Shown here: positions 1 to 7,778 of the stretch, piece after piece
Layout of the letters: each line of letters opens with the position of its first letter
Numbering within the stretch: position 1 is the stretch's first letter
Assembly: GCA_964471405.1 (NCBI GenBank)
Contig: CAYYGH010000004.1
Coordinates: forward strand, 7,033 to 71,032
Source: J084 sp964471405
GTDB lineage: Bacteria; Pseudomonadota; Alphaproteobacteria; Sphingomonadales; Rhodothalassiaceae
Reading direction: 5' to 3'
DNA: 64,000 nucleotides
Made by a program: the position numbers and the translations under genes
Notes under the pieces: model-generated
Databases searched by the model: none
The model's input: the letters and a program-made list of their open reading frames with translations, nothing else
Told to the model about the DNA's origin: nothing

Positions 1-11
1 GAGTAAAGACG

Positions 12-407
12 ATGATGACCGATCCCCTGGGCGACATGCTCACCCGGATCCGCAACGGACTGGCCGCCCGCAAGGAGTCGATCACGGCGCCCGCCTCCAA
101 GCAGCGCGAGCGTGTGCTCGACGTCCTCAAGCGCGAGGGCTACATCCTCGGCTACGAACGGGTGGATGTCGGCAACAACAAGGCCCTGCTCAAGATCACG
201 CTCAAATATCATGAAGGCGAGCCGGTGATCCGGCATATCGAGCGGGTCTCACGCCCCGGTCGCCGAATTTATGCCGGTGTCAAGGAGCTGCCGCGGGTGG
301 CGAACGGCCTCGGGATTTCGATCGTGTCCACGCCAAAGGGCGTGCTCTCGGATGCCGAGGCCAGGGCGCAGAATGTGGGTGGCGAGGTGATCTGCAAGGT
401 GTTCTAG
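12..407 (+). CDS. rpsH: 30S ribosomal protein S8
   Basis: S8 is a primary 16S rRNA-binding protein that organises the central domain of the small subunit and, in the family, can repress the spc operon. The 131-aa product opens MTDPLGDMLTRIRNG, the family start, and ends in the typical GGEVICKVF tail. Two ATGs (12 and 15) are adjacent, so the true start is one or the other. It is first in the window, followed 77 bp later by rplF in the usual spc order. The length is normal. Confidence 0.97.
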   Translation: MMTDPLGDMLTRIRNGLAARKESITAPASKQRERVLDVLKREGYILGYERVDVGNNKALLKITLKYHEGEPVIRHIERVSRPGRRIYAGVKELPRVANGLGISIVSTPKGVLSDAEARAQNVGGEVICKVF

Positions 408-484
408 CGGATCGCGAGCGCTGAAAGCGGCGCCCTCCTGCAGGCTTTCGCGGGCGCTCGGAAGAGTTGAAGAGGACGGACAAG

Positions 485-1018
485 ATGTCGCGCATTGGCA
501 AGAAACCCATCGCGATCCCGAGCGGGGTCGAGGTGCGCCTGGAGGGCCGGGAGATCTCCGTCAAGGGGCCGAAGGGTGCGCTCAGCCTGACCCTGGTTGA
601 GGATGTCGAGGTTACCCGCGAGGGTGACGAAATCCTGGTCAAGCCCCGCAATGACAGCCGCCGTGCCCGCGCGATGTGGGGCATGCAGCGCAGCCTCGTC
701 GCCAATCTGGTCGAAGGCGTGACAAAGGGCTTTCAGAAGAAGCTCGTCATTCAGGGCGTCGGCTATCGTGCGCAGGCGCAGGGACAGAAGGTGCGCCTGC
801 AGCTTGGTTTCAGCCATGACATCGAATACGAGGTGCCGCAGGGCATCAAGGTGGAGACACCGGATCAGACCACCATCGTGGTTTCGGGGATCGACAAGCA
901 GCAGGTAGGCCAGGTGGCTGCCGAGCTGCGATCCTATCGTCCGCCGGAGCCCTACAAGGGCAAGGGGGTCCGGTATGAAGGCGAATACATCTTCCGCAAG
1001 GAAGGCAAGAAGAAGTAG
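485..1018 (+). CDS. rplF: 50S ribosomal protein L6
   Basis: L6 binds 23S rRNA near the sarcin-ricin loop and the GTPase-associated region. The 177-aa product begins MSRIGKKPIAIPSGV and ends with the L6 signature PPEPYKGKGVRYEGEYI. I chose the ATG at 485 over a TTG at 467 because it matches the family N-terminus and has AGAGGACGGA just upstream. It sits between rpsH and rplR in canonical spc order. Confidence 0.97.
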   Translation: MSRIGKKPIAIPSGVEVRLEGREISVKGPKGALSLTLVEDVEVTREGDEILVKPRNDSRRARAMWGMQRSLVANLVEGVTKGFQKKLVIQGVGYRAQAQGQKVRLQLGFSHDIEYEVPQGIKVETPDQTTIVVSGIDKQQVGQVAAELRSYRPPEPYKGKGVRYEGEYIFRKEGKKK

Positions 1019-1036
1019 CGCGAGGGCATAGCGGCC

Positions 1037-1393
1037 ATGAGCAAGCATGACGAACTCTTCGAACGGCGCCGTCGGCGCAACCGCTACAAGCTGCGGCTGA
1101 AGGCGGCCGGTCGTCCGCGGCTGTCCGTGCATCGTTCGAACAAGCACATTTATGCGCAGGTGATCGACGATGCGGCCGGACGCACGCTCGCCTTCGCCTC
1201 CACACTGGACCAGTCGCTGCGCGGCAAGCATGGCTGCACGATCGAGGGAGCCAGGGCCGTCGGCAAGCTGATTGCCGAGCGCGCGAAGGCGGCCGGGGTC
1301 GAGGCGGTGGTCTTCGATCGGGGCGGCTACATCTATCACGGGCGTGTCAAGGCCTTGGCCGAGGCTGCGCGCGAGGGCGGATTGAAGTTCTAA
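1037..1393 (+). CDS. rplR: 50S ribosomal protein L18
   Basis: L18 binds 5S rRNA and helps dock it on the large subunit. The 118-aa product has a basic N-terminus (ERRRRRNRYKLR), the RPRLSVHRSNKHIYAQVIDD core and a C-terminal FDRGGYIYHGRVKALAEAAREGG helix, split here only for description. The length fits the family. It starts 18 bp after rplF and is followed by rpsE. Confidence 0.97.
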   Translation: MSKHDELFERRRRRNRYKLRLKAAGRPRLSVHRSNKHIYAQVIDDAAGRTLAFASTLDQSLRGKHGCTIEGARAVGKLIAERAKAAGVEAVVFDRGGYIYHGRVKALAEAAREGGLKF

Positions 1394-1445
1394 GGGCTAA
1401 CGGGCACCGGCAGGCCGGTGCGACAGGAACAAGAGGATAGAGGCA

Positions 1446-2003
1446 ATGGCACGGCCGAGAGCGGCGGAGCGCGAGGACAGCCAGTTCGTCGAGAAACTCG
1501 TCCACATCAACCGCGTGGCGAAGGTGGTCAAGGGAGGCCGGCGTTTCGGTTTCGCGGCACTGGTGGTGGTCGGCGACGGGCGCGGGCGCGTCGGTTTCGG
1601 GCATGGAAAAGCACGCGAGGTGCCGGAGGCCATCCGCAAGGCGACCGAGGCGGCCAAGCGCTCCATGATCCGAGTTCCCCTGCGCGAGGGCCGCACGCTT
1701 CATCATGACAGCACCGGTCATCACGATGCGGGGCGAGTGATCATCCGCTCGGCGGAGCCGGGCACCGGTATCATCGCGGGTGGTCCCATGCGCGCGGTCT
1801 TTGAGGCGCTGGGCGTGCAGGATGTGGTGGCCAAATCGCTTGGCACCTCCAATCCCTACAACATGGTTCGCGCCACATTTGATGCGCTCAAGCGGCAGGC
1901 AAGCCCGCGTCAGATCGCGGCGCGCCGGGGGCTGAAGGTGGGCGAGCTGGTTGCCCGTCGGGCGGCGGTCGAAGGCCGGGCGAGTGAGCAGGAGAACGGC
2001 TGA
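1446..2003 (+). CDS. rpsE: 30S ribosomal protein S5
   Basis: S5 shapes the decoding region and the mRNA entry channel, and affects translational fidelity. The 185-aa product has the N-terminal double-stranded-RNA-binding-like domain (LVHINRVAKVVKGGRRFGF, roughly residues 18-36) and the C-terminal domain with KSLGTSNPYNMVRATFDAL. A GAGG motif precedes the ATG. Its TGA shares one base with the ATG of rpmD, implying coupled translation. Confidence 0.97.
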   Translation: MARPRAAEREDSQFVEKLVHINRVAKVVKGGRRFGFAALVVVGDGRGRVGFGHGKAREVPEAIRKATEAAKRSMIRVPLREGRTLHHDSTGHHDAGRVIIRSAEPGTGIIAGGPMRAVFEALGVQDVVAKSLGTSNPYNMVRATFDALKRQASPRQIAARRGLKVGELVARRAAVEGRASEQENG

Positions 2004-2200
2004 TGGCGGCAGGCAAGAAGGACAAGCTGATCAAGGTCACGCAGATCGGCAGCCCCATCCGGCGGCGAAAGGATCAGCGGGCGACATTGATCGGGCTGGG
2101 GCTGAACAAGATGCAGCGCTCGCGCGTGCTGCCGGACACGCCGGCCGTGCGGGGCATGATTGCCAAGGTCCGGCATCTCGTGCGGGTCGAGGAAGTCTGA
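2003..2200 (+). CDS. rpmD: 50S ribosomal protein L30
   Basis: Small large-subunit protein of 65 aa. It contains the family core KVTQIGSPIRRRKDQRATL and the LGLNKMQRSRVLPDTPAVRGMI segment, and ends in VRHLVRVEEV. The start overlaps the rpsE stop by one base. The length and position between rpsE and rplO are standard. Confidence 0.96.
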   Translation: MAAGKKDKLIKVTQIGSPIRRRKDQRATLIGLGLNKMQRSRVLPDTPAVRGMIAKVRHLVRVEEV

Positions 2201-2243
2201 CGGAACAGCGGCCGCGAAGGCTGCAGGAGCGAGGAAGAACGTC

Positions 2244-2750
2244 ATGCGGTTGAACGAGCTCAAGGATCGCCCGGGTGCACGTCGCCCCCGCACGCGGGTC
2301 GGGCGCGGCATCGGTTCCGGCAAGGGCAAGACGGCCGGTCGCGGTCACAAGGGTGCCAAGCAGCGCTCGGGCACGAGCATTGACGGATTCGAGGGCGGTC
2401 AGATGCCGATCCATCGGCGTCTGCCCAAGCGCGGCTTCAATCCCCTGCGCCGCAAGCAGGTGGCGCTGGTCAATCTCGGGCGCCTGCAGGAGGCGATCGA
2501 CAAGGGGCGGCTCGATGCGGCCAAGCCCATCGATGAGGAGGCTCTGCGGGCAGCGGGACTGATCAAGAAGGTGGGAGACGGCATTCGTCTGCTGGCCAAG
2601 GGCGAGCTGAAGGCGAAAATTACGATCACGGTCGATCATGCCTCCGAGGCCGCGCGCAAGGCGGTTGAGGCGCTTGGCGGCGTGGTGCAGCTGCGTGATG
2701 CCTCCCCGAAAAATCGGGGCGAAGAGGTCAAGGGGATCGAGGAGCATTGA
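2244..2750 (+). CDS. rplO: 50S ribosomal protein L15
   Basis: L15 is a late-assembly 23S rRNA-binding protein. The 168-aa product begins MRLNELKDRPGARRPRTRVG, with the glycine-rich GRGIGSGKGKTAGRGHKGAK stretch near residues 21-40, followed by the globular domain. The ATG at 2244 is preceded by AGGAGCGAGGAAG, so the upstream in-frame extension is not needed. It lies directly before secY as in other bacteria. Confidence 0.96.
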   Translation: MRLNELKDRPGARRPRTRVGRGIGSGKGKTAGRGHKGAKQRSGTSIDGFEGGQMPIHRRLPKRGFNPLRRKQVALVNLGRLQEAIDKGRLDAAKPIDEEALRAAGLIKKVGDGIRLLAKGELKAKITITVDHASEAARKAVEALGGVVQLRDASPKNRGEEVKGIEEH

Positions 2751-2908
2751 CGCCCGCAGGCAGGGGAAGAACCGGCCCGGGTGTTTATCCGCGCTTGGGA
2801 GTGGAAGCGACGCTGCAGGGGGTGGCAGCGGGAAGAAGCAGGTAGAAGAGTGGTGATTCGGCCCGGTGGCCGTTATTGCCGCTGACAGTGCAGGAAAAGC
2901 ACAGGCCA

Positions 2909-4240
2909 ATGGTCTCGGCAGCCGAACAACTGGCGCGCAATTTCAGCTGGGGCACCTTTGCGAAGGCGGAGGAGCTCAAGAAGCGCCTGTGGTTTACGCT
3001 GGGGGCGCTCGTGATCTACCGGCTGCTCACCTATGTGCCTCTGCCCGGCATTGATCCGACGGCGCTGGCCCAGTTCTTCCAGCGGCATGCGGGCGGTGTC
3101 GTCGATCTGTTCAACATGTTTGCGGGCGGGGCGCTGCAGCGCATGTCGATCGTGGCGCTGGGGATCATGCCCTACATTTCGGCCTCGATCATCATGCAGC
3201 TTCTCACTTCCATGTCTCCTCAGCTGGCCGAGCTGAAAAAGGAAGGCGAGGTCGGGCGCAAGAAGCTCAATCAGTATACCCGCTATGGGACAGTGCTGCT
3301 GACGGCCATCCAGGGCTATGGCCTTGCCCGGGCGCTGGAGTCGCAGGGGCTCGTGCTTGATCCCGGGCCGTTCTTCGAGGCATCCGCCGTGATCACCCTG
3401 GTTGGCGGGACGATGTTTCTGATGTGGCTGGGTGAGCAGATCACCCAGCGCGGCGTCGGCAACGGCATTTCGCTCATCATCTATGCGGGCATTGTAGCCC
3501 GCATGCCGCAGGCTGTGGCCCAGACATTGGAGCTGGGGCGGCAGGGCATCCTCTCGCCGCTCGGCATCGTGCTGCTTCTGGTCGGCGTAGTGGCGCTCAT
3601 CGCCTTCATCGTCTTTGTGGAGCGGGCCCAGCGGCGGATCACGATCCAGTATCCCAAGCGTCAGGTGGGCAATCGTCTGTTCCAGGGGGACACGTCGCAT
3701 TTGCCGCTGAAGCTCAACACCTCCGGTGTCATCCCGCCGATCTTTGCCAGCTCGCTGCTCCTGATGCCTGCGACCATCGGCCAGTTTGCGGGCTCGGGCG
3801 GGCCGGAGTGGCTGACCTATGTGACCGCCCTGCTCGGCCACGGACAGCCGCTCTACATCCTCCTTTATGCGGCGGGCATCATCTTTTTCGCCTTCTTCTA
3901 CACGGCCGTGATCTTCAATCCCGAGGAGACGGCGGACAATCTCAAGCAGCATGGCGGCTTCATTCCGGGAATCCGTCCCGGCAAGCGCACGGCTGAATAT
4001 CTGGACCATGTGCTCACGAGGTTGACGGCGGCTGGCTCCATCTATCTGGCCATCGTGTGCATCATCCCCGAGATTTTGATCGCACGCTATCAGATCCCCT
4101 TCTATCTCGGCGGCACCAGCCTGCTGATCGTCGTCTCGGTGACAATGGACACCATCACCCAGATTCATTCCCATCTGCTTGCCCATCAATATGAGGGGCT
4201 TTTGAAGAAGGCGCGACTGAAGGGAGGCCGGGTGCGATGA
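2909..4240 (+). CDS. secY: Preprotein translocase subunit SecY
   Basis: SecY is the channel subunit of the SecYEG inner-membrane translocon. The 443-aa product has about ten hydrophobic helices, the plug/TM2 region (VDLFNMFAGGALQRMSI), NPEETADNLKQHGGFIPGIRPG in a cytoplasmic loop, and a basic C-terminus. The start is set by MVSAAEQLARN with AGGAAAAG upstream; a longer reading frame from 2876 has no family support. Its TGA overlaps the ATG of adk (ATGA). The preceding 158 bp after rplO contain no gene. Confidence 0.97.
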   Translation: MVSAAEQLARNFSWGTFAKAEELKKRLWFTLGALVIYRLLTYVPLPGIDPTALAQFFQRHAGGVVDLFNMFAGGALQRMSIVALGIMPYISASIIMQLLTSMSPQLAELKKEGEVGRKKLNQYTRYGTVLLTAIQGYGLARALESQGLVLDPGPFFEASAVITLVGGTMFLMWLGEQITQRGVGNGISLIIYAGIVARMPQAVAQTLELGRQGILSPLGIVLLLVGVVALIAFIVFVERAQRRITIQYPKRQVGNRLFQGDTSHLPLKLNTSGVIPPIFASSLLLMPATIGQFAGSGGPEWLTYVTALLGHGQPLYILLYAAGIIFFAFFYTAVIFNPEETADNLKQHGGFIPGIRPGKRTAEYLDHVLTRLTAAGSIYLAIVCIIPEILIARYQIPFYLGGTSLLIVVSVTMDTITQIHSHLLAHQYEGLLKKARLKGGRVR

Positions 4241-4923
4241 TCATCATTCTTCTTGGGCCGCCGGGTGCCGGCAAGGGAACGCAGGCCCAGCGTCTGGAGC
4301 GCGAACACGGCCTCAAGCAGCTGTCTACGGGCGACATGTTGCGGGCGGCTGCCAAGTCGGGCAGCGAGATCGGGCTCAAGGCCAAGGAGGTGATGGACCG
4401 CGGCGAGCTGGTAAGCGACGATATCGTCGTCCAGATCGTGGCGGAGGCGCTCACGCGTGACGATTGTGTGAACGGCTATATCCTGGACGGCTTCCCCCGC
4501 ACCCTCGCCCAGGCCGGTGCCCTGGATGCGATGTTGGAGGAACGGGGCAAGCGGCTCAATGCCGTGGTCGAGATCGTGGTGCCGGAGGAACTCGTTGTTG
4601 AGCGGATTTCGGGACGCTTCATCTGTGCGAAGTGCGGCGCCACCTATCACGACAAATATCGCCTGCCGAAGAACGACATGATCTGCGATGTCTGCGGCTC
4701 CACCGAATTCATCCGTCGTGACGATGACAAGCCGGAAGCCGTGCGCGAACGCCTGAAGGCCTATCGGGCGCAGACGGAACCCCTGCTGCCCTATTATCGG
4801 GAGCGGGGCGTTCTGATCCAGATCGACGGGCGTGGTTCCATCGAGGAGGTGGCCCGCGCGATTGACGAGGCGCTGGGCATCACCGACCTCAAGCCGCCCG
4901 TGTGCGAGGACGATAAGTCATGA
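4237..4923 (+). CDS. adk: Adenylate kinase, zinc-LID type
   Basis: Catalyses ATP + AMP = 2 ADP in the cytoplasm. The P-loop GPPGAGKGT lies at residues 7-15, the NMP-binding TGDMLR near 31-36 and DGFPRT near 84-89. The LID carries four cysteines (C130, C133, C150, C153), which in this family bind a structural zinc ion. At 228 aa it is of the long type. It is coupled to secY by a 4-bp overlap; secY-adk-rpsM is a common order. Confidence 0.97.
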   Translation: MIIILLGPPGAGKGTQAQRLEREHGLKQLSTGDMLRAAAKSGSEIGLKAKEVMDRGELVSDDIVVQIVAEALTRDDCVNGYILDGFPRTLAQAGALDAMLEERGKRLNAVVEIVVPEELVVERISGRFICAKCGATYHDKYRLPKNDMICDVCGSTEFIRRDDDKPEAVRERLKAYRAQTEPLLPYYRERGVLIQIDGRGSIEEVARAIDEALGITDLKPPVCEDDKS

Positions 4924-4930
4924 GGGAGTG

Positions 4931-4959
4931 TTGACCTTGATCGGGATTTGCGGTAAGCG
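4931..4959 (+). promoter_or_regulatory. Possible promoter before rpsM
   Basis: TTGACC, 17 bp, TAAGCG in the 156-bp gap between adk and rpsM. The -35 is good and the -10 poor. Internal promoters before the alpha operon are known in other bacteria; this call is inference only. Confidence 0.22.
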
Positions 4960-5079
4960 CGCCGCGCTCGGTGGCGGCCGACGCTTCCCGTGACAGACCA
5001 AGGGCAGAATGAGTAACCGGCGGCGTGATCGCAACATCAGCCGCCGGGCGGACAGTCGGCGAGACAGGAGAACGGTAAC

Positions 5080-5448
5080 GTGGCGCGCATTGCTGGTGTC
5101 AATATTCCGACCGACAAGCGGGTCGAGATCGCGCTGACCTACATCTACGGGATCGGGCGCACGCGGGCCAAGGAAATCTGCAAGGCGCTCGGCATTCCCG
5201 ATGAGCGGCGGGTGCGCGATCTTACGGAATCCGAGGTGATCCGGATCCGTGAGTATATCGACGACCATTATGTCGTCGAGGGCGATCTCCGCCGCGAGGT
5301 GGCCATGAACATCAAGCGGCTGATGGACCTTGGCTGCTACCGCGGGCTGCGGCATCGCAAGGGACTGCCGGTGCGGGGACAGCGCACTCATACCAATGCG
5401 CGCACCCGCAAGGGCAAGGCGCGGCCGATCGCCGGCAAGAAGAAGTAG
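5080..5448 (+). CDS. rpsM: 30S ribosomal protein S13
   Basis: S13 sits in the small-subunit head and contacts the P-site tRNA and the large subunit. The 122-aa product begins MARIAGVNIPTDKRVEIALTY and ends in the basic tail RTHTNARTRKGKARPIAGKKK (given as a whole only to mark the C-terminus). The start is GTG, fixed by the family N-terminus and by AGGAG ten bases upstream. It begins the alpha-operon block rpsM-rpsK-rpoA-rplQ. Confidence 0.97.
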   Translation: MARIAGVNIPTDKRVEIALTYIYGIGRTRAKEICKALGIPDERRVRDLTESEVIRIREYIDDHYVVEGDLRREVAMNIKRLMDLGCYRGLRHRKGLPVRGQRTHTNARTRKGKARPIAGKKK

Positions 5449-5586
5449 TGACGAGTGCCTGCCGCCTGACGCCCATCCAACAGGCGGGGGGTGGCAGAGA
5501 CGGGAGTGCAGGCGGCGGGCAAGCGGGCCCGTCGTGGAAAGCGACCATCAGGTCGCAAGAAGACCGAGGCGAAAGAGCAGGACGCC

Positions 5587-5973
5587 ATGGCGAAAGAGAC
5601 GCGACTGAAGCGGCGCGAACGCAAGAACATTACGCGCGGGGTGGCGCATATCAGCGCGACCTTCAACAACACCATGATCACGATCACCGACCAGCAGGGC
5701 AATGCCATTGCGTGGTCGTCTGCGGGATCAAGCGGTTTCAAGGGATCGCGCAAGTCGACTCCCTATGCCGCCCAGGTGGCCGCGGAAGATGCCGGCCGCA
5801 AGGCGCAGGAACATGGCGTCAAGGAGCTGGCGATCGAAGTGAAGGGGCCGGGCTCCGGTCGCGAGTCCGCGATCCGGGCGCTCGCCAATCTTGGTTTCAC
5901 GATCACCTCGATCCGCGATGTGACGCCGATCCCGCACAATGGCTGCCGTCCGCGCAAGCGGCGTCGCGTCTGA
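5587..5973 (+). CDS. rpsK: 30S ribosomal protein S11
   Basis: S11 forms part of the platform of the small subunit and the mRNA exit site. From the ATG at 5587 the product is 128 aa, beginning MAKETRLKRRERKNI and ending DVTPIPHNGCRPRKRRRV, the normal family length. The frame stays open upstream to a GTG at 5491, which would add 32 mostly basic residues; I prefer the ATG because it matches the family start, but the longer form cannot be ruled out. Confidence 0.93.
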   Translation: MAKETRLKRRERKNITRGVAHISATFNNTMITITDQQGNAIAWSSAGSSGFKGSRKSTPYAAQVAAEDAGRKAQEHGVKELAIEVKGPGSGRESAIRALANLGFTITSIRDVTPIPHNGCRPRKRRRV

Positions 5974-6052
5974 GAAAGGCGACCAACCCGATTGCGCCTG
6001 CAAAGGATTTCTCCAACAGGGCGCGACCAGAAAAGAATGCGAGGTTAAGGCC

Positions 6053-7069
6053 GTGATTCACAAGAACTGGCAGGAACTCATCAAGCCGAGCAAGATCGAG
6101 ATCGTCCCGGGTGCGGATCCGCAGCGGCGCGCGCGTCTGGTCGTGGAACCGCTCGAGCGTGGTTTTGGCACGACGCTCGGCAACGCGCTCCGGCGGGTGC
6201 TGCTGTCCTCCCTTCAGGGTGGTGCGGTAACGGCGATTCAGATCGAGGGCGTGCTGCATGAGTTCTCCTCGATCCCCGGCGTGCGTGAGGATGTGACGGA
6301 CATTGTGCTCAATATCAAGCAGATCCCCATCCGCGTGAGCGTCGATGGCAGCAAGCGGCTGCATCTGACGGCGACCGGTCCCGGCGAGGTGACGGCCGGA
6401 CAGATCCAGGAGGTGGCCGGGGTCGAAATTCTCGACAAGGATCTGGTGATCTGCACGCTGGATGAGAACACGACCATCAACATGGAGCTGTATGTGTCAT
6501 CGGGCAAGGGCTATGTGCCGGCCGAGCGCAATCGCCCCGACGATGCGCCGATCGGCCTCATTCCCGTCGACTCGATTTTTTCGCCGGTCAAGCGTGTAGC
6601 CTACAGGGTCGAGAATACGCGGGAAGGCCAGATCCTCGATTATGACAAGCTCACCCTCGATGTCGAGACCGATGGCACGGTGAGCCCGGAGGATGCCGTG
6701 GCCTATGCCGCCCGGATTCTGCAGGACCAGCTGCAGATCTTCATCAATTTCGAGGAGCCGCGGCAGATCGAGCAGCGCCGTGAGGAGGAGGAGCTGCCCT
6801 TCAATCCCAACCTCCTGCGGCGTGTGGACGAGCTGGAACTGTCGGTGCGGTCGGCCAATTGCCTCAAGAACGAGAACATCGTCTATATCGGCGATCTCGT
6901 CCAGAAGACGGAGGCCGAGATGCTGCGCACCCCCAATTTCGGACGCAAGTCTCTGAACGAAATCAAGGAGGTGCTTGCCCAGATGGGGCTCAAGCTCGGC
7001 ATGGAGGTGCCGGGCTGGCCGCCCGAGAACATCGAGGAACTGGCCAAGAAGCTGGAAGCGGAATACTGA
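6053..7069 (+). CDS. rpoA: RNA polymerase subunit alpha
   Basis: The alpha subunit nucleates RNA polymerase assembly; its C-terminal domain contacts UP elements and activators. The 338-aa product has an N-terminal dimerisation domain (LVVEPLERGFGTTLGNALRR near residues 27-46) and a C-terminal helix-hairpin-helix domain (RTPNFGRKSLNEIKEVL near 291-307). The start is GTG at 6053, giving MIHKNWQELIKP, the alphaproteobacterial consensus; the frame upstream reaches back over the end of rpsK and is not expected to be translated. Confidence 0.97.
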   Translation: MIHKNWQELIKPSKIEIVPGADPQRRARLVVEPLERGFGTTLGNALRRVLLSSLQGGAVTAIQIEGVLHEFSSIPGVREDVTDIVLNIKQIPIRVSVDGSKRLHLTATGPGEVTAGQIQEVAGVEILDKDLVICTLDENTTINMELYVSSGKGYVPAERNRPDDAPIGLIPVDSIFSPVKRVAYRVENTREGQILDYDKLTLDVETDGTVSPEDAVAYAARILQDQLQIFINFEEPRQIEQRREEEELPFNPNLLRRVDELELSVRSANCLKNENIVYIGDLVQKTEAEMLRTPNFGRKSLNEIKEVLAQMGLKLGMEVPGWPPENIEELAKKLEAEY

Positions 7070-7127
7070 TCCGTCCGGATGCCGTCCGGCGGTTGGCCGG
7101 GCGGTGGGGACGCGGAGGAGACGACCG

Positions 7128-7541
7128 ATGCGGCACAGGAATGCGGGACGCAAGCTCAACCGGACGAGCGAGCACCGGCGGGCTCTGCTGATGAATCTCG
7201 CCAAATCGCTGATCCGGCACGAGCAGATTACCACCACCCTTGCCAAGGGCAAGGAGCTCAGGCCCTATGTGGAGAAGCTGATCACCAAGGCCAAGAAGGG
7301 CGGGCTGGCCAACCGCCGGCTCGTGCTGGCCAAACTCCAGGACAAGGAGATGACGCGCAAGCTCTTCGATGAGCTGGCCGAGCGTTATCGGGATCGGCCC
7401 GGCGGCTATGTGCGGGTGTTGAAGGCCGGTTTCCGGCAGGGAGACAATGCGCCGATGGCCATCGTGGAGCTGGTCGATCGCAATCCCGAAGCCAAGGGCG
7501 CCGGCGAGAAGGCGAGTGATGAGGAGGCCGCAGCCGCCTGA
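7128..7541 (+). CDS. rplQ: 50S ribosomal protein L17
   Basis: L17 lies near the polypeptide exit tunnel. The 137-aa product begins MRHRNAGRKLNRTSEHRRAL and contains TTLAKGKELRPYVEKLITKA; the last 20 residues are an Ala/Glu-rich tail. GGAGGAG sits 8-14 bases before the ATG. It is the last gene of the ribosomal block and is followed by a strong hairpin. Confidence 0.97.
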   Translation: MRHRNAGRKLNRTSEHRRALLMNLAKSLIRHEQITTTLAKGKELRPYVEKLITKAKKGGLANRRLVLAKLQDKEMTRKLFDELAERYRDRPGGYVRVLKAGFRQGDNAPMAIVELVDRNPEAKGAGEKASDEEAAAA

Positions 7542-7583
7542 CAGGTGGTCGGTGGCGCTTACCGGTGTGAAGAATGCTGCTGC

Positions 7584-7613
7584 CGCCCGTCCCGCATTGC
7601 GGGGCGGGCGTTT
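7584..7613 (+). terminator. Rho-independent terminator after rplQ
   Basis: A 12-bp GC-rich stem (CGCCCGTCCCGC / GCGGGGCGGGCG, one G-U pair) with the 3-base loop ATT, followed by TTT. It lies 42 bp after the rplQ stop. The U tract is short, but stem strength and position support termination. Confidence 0.7.
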
Positions 7614-7707
7614 GGCTTCGGGGAGGGCGATCAGGGGGTGCCATATTTCTGTCGCCCGGGCATGCCAGGGCCGGTCCTGACGTTCAGAAAAGCGCGAAGG
7701 GCGCCCT

Positions 7708-7735
7708 TTGCCCGTCAATGACGAGCTGATATAGC
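7708..7735 (+). promoter_or_regulatory. Possible promoter of the htrA-like gene
   Basis: TTGCCC, 16 bp, TATAGC, ending 43 bp before the start codon at 7779. A perfect 12-bp palindrome (AAGGGCGCCCTT, 7697-7708) overlaps the -35 and could be an operator or chance. Confidence 0.33.
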
Positions 7736-7778
7736 CGAGGCGAGGCGCTGCGCGCCAGGAAAGGCAAGGAGGTGCACA

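Noticed and set aside
5009..5137. 42-codon frame overlapping the start of rpsM
   Set aside because: It runs out of frame into rpsM, has no ribosome-binding site, and the Arg-rich product is a base-composition artefact.
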